NCBI GenBank assembly: GCA_016794735.1
Contig: JAEUJK010000205.1
Span: 1-8,442, forward strand
Direction: 5' to 3'
DNA length: 8,442 nt
Source: Gemmatimonadota bacterium
Lineage (GTDB): Bacteria; Gemmatimonadota; Gemmatimonadetes; Gemmatimonadales; Gemmatimonadaceae
Shown here piece by piece: positions 1 through 5,794 of this stretch. The notes under the pieces are model-generated. The model saw only the letters and a program-made list of their open reading frames with translations. It was not told the DNA's origin and searched no databases. The stretch's first letter is position 1; each line of letters begins with the position of its first letter. The translations under genes and the position numbers were made by a program.

Positions 1-266
1 GGGTACGGCGCTTCTACTGGCGCTACATGAACCATGCCTGCGCGCCGACCACGCGGATCGTCGAGCGCGAGGTCTTCGCGGTGCGAGACATCGCGGCGCT
101 CGAAGCCGTGACGTTCGACTACAACACGACCGAGTACGACCTTGCGGAGCCCTTCCGCTGCCACTGCGGCGCACCGCAGTGTGTGGGCGTCGTGCGTGGG
201 GCACGCCACCTCACGACCGTGCAGCGGGCTCGCGTCGAACACCTGCTGCCCGACTACCTGAAGTAG
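1..266 (+). CDS. SET domain-containing protein, C-terminal part (5' end outside window)
   Basis: The reading frame is open from base 3 to the TAG at 264-266, and the start lies upstream of the window, so only the last 87 residues are visible. They hold the C-terminal half of a SET domain. The N-H-x-C element (MNHAC, codons starting at base 27) helps form the AdoMet and active-site knot in SET enzymes. The FDYN element follows, close to the conserved aromatic (FDY) motif. A post-SET-like C-x-C-x4-C cluster (CHCGAPQC) would bind zinc in known families. Known SET proteins transfer methyl groups from S-adenosylmethionine to lysine side chains; the substrate here is unknown. The Asn usually found just after the N-H-x-C core is Thr here (APTT). 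The Met at base 27 is internal to the domain and is not the start. No terminator is obvious downstream. The family call is firm and the activity is inferred. Confidence 0.85.
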   Translation, partial: VRRFYWRYMNHACAPTTRIVEREVFAVRDIAALEAVTFDYNTTEYDLAEPFRCHCGAPQCVGVVRGARHLTTVQRARVEHLLPDYLK

Positions 267-433
267 GAGCGGCGGCCGGCGTCCGCCGATCCGCGGCCCG
301 CACGTTAAGCCAAGACCCGGACGCGTCGGGGGGAGCCCGCGCACCGGCTGAGCCCCGGTGGCACGCCACGGCCGGGTCTCAACTGCGGGACCCGCCTTGT
401 ATCGGTCCCGACCGGAGGCGACACTCTAGCCCC
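267..433. other. Leader/intergenic region with nested inverted repeats upstream of the BTAD gene
   Basis: This 167-bp non-coding stretch is rich in dyads. AGACCCGG (313-320) pairs with CCGGGTCT (372-379), an 8-bp stem that encloses CACCGG/CCGGTG (342-347/355-360) and overlaps a 5-2-5 dyad, GTGGC-AC-GCCAC (358-369). A second 5-2-5 dyad, CGGTC-CC-GACCG (403-414), sits just upstream of the start codon. The short dyads could be operators and the long one an RNA stem in a leader. No T-tract follows any of them, so a classical terminator for the SET gene is not supported. Confidence 0.4.
397..426 (+). promoter_or_regulatory. Possible weak promoter with embedded dyad
   Basis: TTGTAT (397-402) and GACACT (420-425) are 17 bp apart, each matching three of six bases of the sigma-70 -35 and -10 consensus. 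The CGGTC-CC-GACCG dyad fills the spacer, a typical operator position. If real, transcription would begin within a few bases of the GTG at 434, giving a nearly leaderless message and leaving the GGAGG at 414-418 outside the transcript. The match is weak and could be chance. Confidence 0.2.
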
Positions 434-3400
434 GTGTCCCGCACGCCCGCACCCGCCAGCCCGGTCCGTCCCCCGATCGTCGAGCTTCGCTTGCTCGGCG
501 GTGCTTCGCTGCTCTCCGAGGACGGCGGGACTCCAGCGGGTCGGGCCAGGCACCGTCATCGCCTGGCGCTCCTCGCACGACTGGCGCTCGCTGCTCCCGG
601 CGGGCTCACCCGCGACAAGCTGCTGGGTTTGCTGTGGCCCGAACGTGATGAGGCGTCAGCGCGCCATCTGCTTCGCGCGGCGCTGTATGAGGTGCGAAAC
701 GCGCTGGGTGCTGCCGTGCTTTCGACTGTTGGCAACGACGTTCGTCTCGACGCCAGCCAGCTGTACGTTGATGTGCAGGATTTCGAGGCGTGCGTTGCCC
801 GCGGCGAACTCGAACGAGCGGTGGCGCTCTATCGTGGCCCGTTCCTCGACGGATTTCATCTCGACGAAGCGGAAGCGTTCGACGAGTGGATGAGCGCAGA
901 GCGCTTGCGCCTCGCCGGTGTGTACGAGCGGACGCTCGAACAGCTGGCGGAGGGCGCGGCCACGCGAGGTGACAGTGCAGCCGCTGCGCGCTGGTGGCGT
1001 CGCCTGGCCACGGCCAAGCCCGCGGACGGCCGCGTCGCGCTGAACCTGATGGACGCGTTGGTGGCCGAGGGTGATCCGGCGGGGGCGCTGGCGCATGCGG
1101 CGGCACACACCGAATGGCTGCGCACCGAACTTGGCGTGGGTCCGGATGCCGCGTTGGTGCGTCGCGTGACGGCACTTCGTCGCGGGATGCCCGTCGGTGA
1201 GCCTGTCGCTGCCGTGACGCCTGCGGTCGAGGCTGCGTTGGTGGACGGCGGGACCACAGCAGCTCCTGAGGTGCCCGGGCCGGAGCCGGCTGCGCTGGTG
1301 CCGGCACTTGCCGCGAACGACCGTGCGCCTGATCTCGTGAAGGAACCAGTCGGGCGCCCCGGACGGCGCTGGCTTCGCTGGGGCGCGGGGCTCGCGGCGG
1401 TTGTCGTGCTGGTCGTCGCGATGGTGCGCGGCGGCGTCGGGGTGACAACATCGCCGCTGCGTGTCGGCAGCGATGGTGCGCCCTCGGTGATTGCGGTGGC
1501 GCCCTTCACCTTGGTGGGCGACGTCGCCCCCCATCTGCGCGAAGGGCTGGCCACGCTATTGACCGCAAACCTGGACCAGGTCGCGGAACTTCGGCTCGTG
1601 CCCGCGACGCAGGTCGCCGCGAGCTTTGCCACCGCGCGGTCGGGCACCGCCGAGAAGGAACTCATGCGCGCCGTGCGCGCCGAGTTCCTCGTGAACGGCA
1701 CGGTCGTGGCAGCCCCCGAGGGAATTGCGATCACCACGCGCATCACGGATCGCGACGGCGGGGTGCGGGCGTCGATCGAGGTGCGTGGCCCGGTGACCGA
1801 CCTTGCCGCGCTCATCGATCGCATCAGCCTCTCGTTCCTCCGCGAGTTGTGGGGACGGCGCTGGGGTGTTCCCAAACCAAGGCTTGCTGCCGTTGCCACG
1901 GAGTCGCCGGCGGCGCTGCGCGCCTACCTGCGGGGGGAGATGTTCCTCCGCGCGGCCCTGTGGGATTCGGCGGCCGCCGCCCTGGCCGAAGCGGTGGACG
2001 ATGACTCGACGTTTGCGCTCGCCCACATGCGACTGGCCGAGCCATATGGCTGGCGGTACGGGATGTCGAGCACACCGGCGCAACGGACGCTGGCGACCGC
2101 GGATCGCCTGGCCGATCGCTTGCCGCCGCGCGAGCGCATGCTGCTCCGTGTGCGCCGCCTGCACGAGGCGGGTTCGTTCGCCGCCCTGGACAGCGCGACG
2201 GCGTTGGCCGAGCGGTACGCGGATGATGCCGAGGCGCAGTACGTGCGGGCGGATGTGCGATTCCATGCGATGGACGCGCTGGGGCTGCAGATGATCGCGC
2301 GCGCCGCGTCGGCGTTCGACACGGCGATGACCCTCGACAGCGCCTCCGCGCGCGTGTTTGCGCACCCGCTCACGTTGTCGCTGGTACTTGGTGACTCGGT
2401 GCGCTTCGATCGCACCGCGGCCCGGCTCGAGGCGCTCGGGGGTGGTAGCCACATGAATGTCGCGGAGCGCTGGGACTACGCGTTGCTGCGGCGGGTGCGT
2501 TTTTCGCCGGCTGGGGACGCCGTGCGTGCGCTGACGTCGCGGCTGCGTGCCGCACCTCCGGCGTCCTGGCAGGTCACTGACCTCCTGCCCGCCGCCGAAC
2601 GTGCCGTGTACGGCGCGCGGAACCCCGAGCCGCAACTCGTATTTGCCCTCCACGATGCCCTCCGCTCCGCCTATGGCGCAGAGCCCGCGTTGGTGACCGC
2701 CATCGACGGCATGCGCGCCTCGGTGTTGATCGGCATCGGACGGATGAACGCCGCGCGCGAGTGGATGGGACGGATGACGGAGGCGTTCCCCAATGGGGCG
2801 CCGGTCACCGCGATCACGCCGGTGGTCTTTGGGTACGCGCCACCGGAATGGCTCGACGACATGCGCCGACAAATGACCAGCAACTCCTACTGGCAGTCGA
2901 CGCCCACCTTGCGTCGCACCGGCGTCTACTGGCGCGGCATCATGGCCCTGCTCAGCGGCGACACCGGCGGGGCGCGTACGTCGTTTGCCGAGGCAGCTGC
3001 CAAGGGGCCTGCGGGAGATCCCGGCGACACGGCAAGCCATGGCCTGGCCACCGCACTCCGCGCGGCGAACGGGTGGGTGCGGTATGTGGAGGGCGACACC
3101 GTGGCTGGCTTGCGCGACGTCGAGGAAGGCTTGCATGACGGCGGCTACGACGGTGAGGCGATGCTGCTGAACCGACCGACCCGCATCTGGTTCACCCGCC
3201 TGCAGGCACGAAGCCCGGCGCGGCGTGCGGAGGCGATCGATCGCATGCGAGGAGAGTTGCTGCGCGCCGAAGGCTACCGGCTGGCGTGGTGGCGGCTGGA
3301 GCTGTCACGAGCCCTGGAGGCAAGCGGGGATTTGCGTGGCGCCGCCGAGGAGCGTCGGCGGTTCGAGGCCTTGTGGGCGAATGCGGACCCGGCGGCTCGC

Positions 3401-3463
3401 GCATCGGCCCTGGCGAATCCATCCGGTGCGACCACCGTCGCGCCCGCCGGTCGAGTGCCCTGA
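434..3463 (+). CDS. BTAD-domain winged-helix regulator with transmembrane segment, TolB-like domain and TPR region
   Basis: This 1009-residue protein is probably a membrane-anchored transcription regulator. Residues about 16-106 form an OmpR/SARP-like winged helix (VELRLLGG opening; LTRDKLLGLLWPE and LLRAALYEVRNALG in the helices). Residues about 110-250 form the bacterial transcriptional activator domain (BTAD) of the AfsR/SARP group. An Ala/Pro-rich linker leads to one hydrophobic helix at about 313-335, flanked by arginines. Beyond it, residues about 350-475 resemble the TolB/FlgO-like domain (VIAVAPF, FLVNGTV, then a beta-rich stretch). From about 490 to 1000 the chain is helical and TPR-like. 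The layout recalls CadC/ToxR proteins: DNA binding inside, sensing outside. GTG at 434 was chosen because the domain starts 15 residues later and upstream codons overlap the SET gene with low-complexity sequence; GGAGG at 414-418 is 15 nt away, rather far. Domain calls are strong; signal and targets are unknown. Confidence 0.88.
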   Translation: MSRTPAPASPVRPPIVELRLLGGASLLSEDGGTPAGRARHRHRLALLARLALAAPGGLTRDKLLGLLWPERDEASARHLLRAALYEVRNALGAAVLSTVGNDVRLDASQLYVDVQDFEACVARGELERAVALYRGPFLDGFHLDEAEAFDEWMSAERLRLAGVYERTLEQLAEGAATRGDSAAAARWWRRLATAKPADGRVALNLMDALVAEGDPAGALAHAAAHTEWLRTELGVGPDAALVRRVTALRRGMPVGEPVAAVTPAVEAALVDGGTTAAPEVPGPEPAALVPALAANDRAPDLVKEPVGRPGRRWLRWGAGLAAVVVLVVAMVRGGVGVTTSPLRVGSDGAPSVIAVAPFTLVGDVAPHLREGLATLLTANLDQVAELRLVPATQVAASFATARSGTAEKELMRAVRAEFLVNGTVVAAPEGIAITTRITDRDGGVRASIEVRGPVTDLAALIDRISLSFLRELWGRRWGVPKPRLAAVATESPAALRAYLRGEMFLRAALWDSAAAALAEAVDDDSTFALAHMRLAEPYGWRYGMSSTPAQRTLATADRLADRLPPRERMLLRVRRLHEAGSFAALDSATALAERYADDAEAQYVRADVRFHAMDALGLQMIARAASAFDTAMTLDSASARVFAHPLTLSLVLGDSVRFDRTAARLEALGGGSHMNVAERWDYALLRRVRFSPAGDAVRALTSRLRAAPPASWQVTDLLPAAERAVYGARNPEPQLVFALHDALRSAYGAEPALVTAIDGMRASVLIGIGRMNAAREWMGRMTEAFPNGAPVTAITPVVFGYAPPEWLDDMRRQMTSNSYWQSTPTLRRTGVYWRGIMALLSGDTGGARTSFAEAAAKGPAGDPGDTASHGLATALRAANGWVRYVEGDTVAGLRDVEEGLHDGGYDGEAMLLNRPTRIWFTRLQARSPARRAEAIDRMRGELLRAEGYRLAWWRLELSRALEASGDLRGAAEERRRFEALWANADPAARASALANPSGATTVAPAGRVP

Positions 3464-3507
3464 CCGGCGGAACGCCACGATGTGTTGGAGGGCGCGCTAG
3501 CGCCGGT
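3463..3507. terminator. Weak hairpins between convergent genes
   Basis: The 33-bp gap between the two convergent stop codons holds two mutually exclusive hairpins. One is GGCGC-GCTA-GCGCC (3491-3504), which contains the lipoprotein stop codon. The other is the wider ACCGGCG/CGCCGGT pair (3463-3469 and 3501-3507). Either could work on both strands, but neither is followed by a T-tract, so intrinsic termination is only a possibility. Confidence 0.25.
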
Positions 3508-5458
3508 TGGTCGGCCGCGGTCGGCGGACCGGTGCGCTCGTCGGTGATGGCGTCGGCGCCTTCACGCGTTCGAGCCCGTCCTCCTCGTGGGCCACGTCCA
3601 CGGCGACGATCTTCGTCCCGACCATGACCCCTCCGGCGCCGGTGGACCCGGCGTCGTCGGCGATGATCGCGAGCTCACCGTACACCGCACTGCTCCCGTT
3701 AGGCGTCCACGTGACCCCGCGGCCGAGCAGGGTGTTGAGCCCCGACAGCGTCGCGCTGACCTTGATCTCGGTCGGGCTGATGCGCTGGAAGGTGAAGCCG
3801 GTGGCGTCGGCGAGGTCCACGGATCCGGCGGCTGGGCCCTGGCCACGCAGGGTCACCGTGAGGAGGTCCGTCGGCAGGGCGTCGTCGCCAATGCCGACCT
3901 GGAAGGTCGTGGGCGTTCCGATGCCACCTGGTGCGACGATGGCGGTCACCTGGTCAGGCGCGATAATCGTTGGCGCGTCGTTCACCGCCGAGATGTCGAT
4001 GCCGATGGGGATGTCGCAGGTGGGCAACGGATCGCCGTCCGTGAGCTGCACCGTCAGCGTCTCCGTCGTGTTGAGCGTGTTGAAGTTCGCGTTCGGCACA
4101 TACTGCAGCGTCGTTCCCGCCAGCACCAACGTCGGGTAGGACGTCATCTCTTCGGGCGGCTGTCCCGGCTCCAGGCGCCACAAGACCCCGTTGGCCGGCG
4201 GGCTGTTCACCACGAAGGCGGCCAGGTTCCCGTCCGGGTCGGTCGCCAACGGTGTGAAGTTCACCGGCGTGTCCTCGGTCGTGGAAACACGCCCCGGACC
4301 ACCGAACACGGGCGGAAGGTTCCCGTAGTCGATCTGGACGGTGTTGGTCACGACATCGCTCGAGGACGCACCATCGCTGGCGTAATACCGGAACGTGTCG
4401 GTGCGCGGATATGCCGAACGCGGGAGGAGCGGGCCGCAACCGAAGAAGCCATCCACGCGGCTCACGTAGCGGAGATTGGGTTGCTGTCGGCAGTCACCCT
4501 TCACCACGCGATCGGGGGCCGAGACCTGGCCCCAGTAGAGGTCTCCGTCCCGTGGGAGGTCGCTGATGCAGATGGTCGAGGCGACTCCGTCGACGTCGGA
4601 CGCCTGCAAGATCACGTTGGTGATCGAGAAGTTGTTCTGGCCCAGGTGTGTCCACACCCTGGCGAGCGGTGGGTCATTGATCGCGAGGACCGGGAAGACC
4701 GCCGGGGACTGGAACCCGTACTGAAAGCCGTTCTGGTTGCTCACGTCATAGCGGAAGGAGTCCATCCCGTTGAAGTTCGGGAACGGGATGAACACGACCC
4801 ACCCTTCCGAGTTGATCACGGTCGCATTCACCCGGATCGGCATATTGAGCTGCGGAATGCCGTCCTCGGACACCTGGAAGAGCGTGCCGCTGATTGGCTC
4901 TTCGGTGATGACGAAGGTGTAGCGATGACAGGGATCGGAATCGTCCACCACCTTGATGCGAAACATCAGGGGGGTGTCCTCGAAGCCGGCGGGAATGGGC
5001 GCGATCCCTCCCGTGACGTCGTCCGGAATCGGGGCGGGATTCACGCAGCTTGGCCGGGAAACGACCGTCACGACCGTGCTATTCGAGAACTTGCGGTCCT
5101 TGGTGCTTGCCGTGATGGTGGCGGTCCCGGGCGACATGCCAAGCACCTGGCCGGTCGAGCTGCCAACGGTCGCGACCGAGGGGTTGGACGACTTCCACAC
5201 GATGGGGTTCGTCGCCTGCGCGGTATTGGCCGGGTCGGACAACGTTGCCCCGAGGAGGACCCCACGGCCCCTGAAAATCGTGACGCTCGAATGCGTGACG
5301 AGGAGCGAGGGGGCGGCGGTGCTGACGGAAGCGGGCGCGTCGGGCAAACGCGTGTCAGGTTGCGTGGGCAAGTCGGGTTCGCTGCACGCGGCGATCGCCA
5401 GGAGGCTCAGGATGGCGGTTCGCTGGTACGGCTTCGGGACGAGATCGCGTGTTCGCAC
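3497..5458 (-). CDS. Secreted lipoprotein with Big_2-like and cadherin/tandem-95-type Ig-like repeats
   Basis: This 653-residue exported lipoprotein probably sits on the cell envelope as a structural or adhesive protein. The N-terminus has arginines, a hydrophobic core and a lipobox (IAAC) with the lipidated Cys at residue 25. Residues about 53-133 form a Big_2-like Ig domain (WKSSNPSVATV, then GTATITAS). Several beta-sandwich units of cadherin/tandem-95 type follow. They carry FEDTP (159-163), FNGMDSFRYDV (229-239) and INDPP (260-264), then DTFRYYASDG, TTEDTP, VPNANFNT and VNDAP. The last unit resembles the LTVTL...GLTF...LTYTPN repeat of large surface proteins. Besides the lipid Cys there are six cysteines, which could form disulfides. 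The C-terminus is a Pro/Thr/Ser stretch ending in a basic RRPRPTNRR tail. GTG at 5458 was preferred over the ATG at 5533 because it gives a normal-length signal peptide and has GGAG (5469-5466) 7 nt upstream. Binding partner unknown. Confidence 0.85.
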   Translation of the reverse strand: MRTRDLVPKPYQRTAILSLLAIAACSEPDLPTQPDTRLPDAPASVSTAAPSLLVTHSSVTIFRGRGVLLGATLSDPANTAQATNPIVWKSSNPSVATVGSSTGQVLGMSPGTATITASTKDRKFSNSTVVTVVSRPSCVNPAPIPDDVTGGIAPIPAGFEDTPLMFRIKVVDDSDPCHRYTFVITEEPISGTLFQVSEDGIPQLNMPIRVNATVINSEGWVVFIPFPNFNGMDSFRYDVSNQNGFQYGFQSPAVFPVLAINDPPLARVWTHLGQNNFSITNVILQASDVDGVASTICISDLPRDGDLYWGQVSAPDRVVKGDCRQQPNLRYVSRVDGFFGCGPLLPRSAYPRTDTFRYYASDGASSSDVVTNTVQIDYGNLPPVFGGPGRVSTTEDTPVNFTPLATDPDGNLAAFVVNSPPANGVLWRLEPGQPPEEMTSYPTLVLAGTTLQYVPNANFNTLNTTETLTVQLTDGDPLPTCDIPIGIDISAVNDAPTIIAPDQVTAIVAPGGIGTPTTFQVGIGDDALPTDLLTVTLRGQGPAAGSVDLADATGFTFQRISPTEIKVSATLSGLNTLLGRGVTWTPNGSSAVYGELAIIADDAGSTGAGGVMVGTKIVAVDVAHEEDGLERVKAPTPSPTSAPVRRPRPTNRR

Positions 5459-5465
5459 GGTGTGG

Positions 5466-5469
5466 CTCC
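5466..5469 (-). promoter_or_regulatory. Ribosome binding site deciding the lipoprotein start
   Basis: On the minus strand GGAG lies 7 nt before the GTG at 5458, which is good Shine-Dalgarno spacing. This supports the GTG over the in-frame ATG 25 codons upstream. Starting at the GTG also produces a clean 24-residue lipoprotein signal peptide. Confidence 0.6.
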
Positions 5470-5526
5470 AGGATGGTGTTGAAGTGCAGTCGGGTGATCG
5501 ATTCCCGCGGACACAGTGCGCGGTCT

Positions 5527-5585
5527 CCGTCAACTCCCCATCCCTTCGCGGCGCGCCGGGCCGTCAACCACACAATCCCTTGCGG
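5527..5585 (-). repeat. Two tandem copies of a bipartite 25-nt motif upstream of the lipoprotein gene
   Basis: On the + strand, copy 1 (5527-5551) is CCGTCAAC, 5 nt, ATCCCTT, CGCGG. Copy 2 (5561-5585) is CCGTCAAC, 6 nt, ATCCCTT, GCGG. The copies start 34 bp apart, about three helical turns. Read toward the lipoprotein gene, each ends in GTTGACGG, and the nearer copy lies about 69 nt before the GTG start. The arrangement suits a direct-repeat activator site. TTGACG also resembles a -35 box, but no good -10 follows either copy. The repeat is directly visible; the regulatory role is inferred. Confidence 0.55.
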
Positions 5586-5794
5586 TGCAAAGAGTTAGCG
5601 CCCTGCCGTCGCGGGTGAGGGCGGTGGCCAACGCGGCTTCGCAGCTCAACACGTGCCCCGCGGATGGTGGGGGACGCCCGCCGTCGTGGCCGCCGAGCGC
5701 CTGACAGTTGTCGTGGCCCCATCACAGGATCGTTCAAGTCGCGCGAGGCGCCGTCAGGCGAGATTCCATCCCCACCGTCAGCTGCACTCGCCAC

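Larger units (their letters stand above)
5459..5794. other. Divergent intergenic region (336 bp) without a convincing gene
   Basis: This region separates the leftward lipoprotein gene from the rightward SDR gene and should contain both promoters. It holds the tandem bipartite repeat described separately (5527-5585), two further CCGTCA boxes (5751-5756 and 5775-5780), an AscI-type palindrome GGCGCGCC (5550-5557) and a small dyad GACA-GT-TGTC (5703-5712). No consensus -35/-10 pair was found on either strand, although TTGACG occurs twice on the minus strand. ORFs crossing it are open only because of high GC. Confidence 0.5.

Noticed and set aside
179..433. N-terminal extension of the BTAD protein beginning inside the SET gene
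   Set aside because: The 85 extra residues are Arg/Ala/Pro-rich shadow sequence overlapping the SET coding region, and the winged-helix domain starts normally just after the GTG at 434.
1556..3136. 526-codon minus-strand frame inside the BTAD gene
   Set aside because: The product is Arg/His/Gly-rich and lacks any motif, while the + strand encodes a coherent TolB-like/TPR protein there.
3587..5482. 631-codon open frame on the + strand opposite the lipoprotein gene
   Set aside because: It is rich in Arg, Gly, Asp and Val without domains, as expected from the antisense of a high-GC gene. The minus strand gives a clear signal peptide and recognisable Ig-like repeats.
5459..5533. Longer lipoprotein start at ATG 5533
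   Set aside because: It would place 25 polar residues before the signal peptide and run into the repeat region. The GTG at 5458 has a well-spaced GGAG and gives a normal signal peptide.
5528..5567. Two TTGACG boxes on the minus strand as sigma-70 -35 elements
   Set aside because: At 16-18 nt downstream of each box there is only GC-rich sequence with no acceptable -10 element, so a promoter call is not supported.
5527..5585. CRISPR or iteron array
   Set aside because: There are only two copies, with a 9-bp gap between them, internal spacer variation and no neighbouring cas or replication genes.
5708..5794. Upstream TTG-start extension of the SDR protein
   Set aside because: It would bury the twin-arginine motif behind 29 residues. 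The ATG at 5795 starts directly at the Tat signal.
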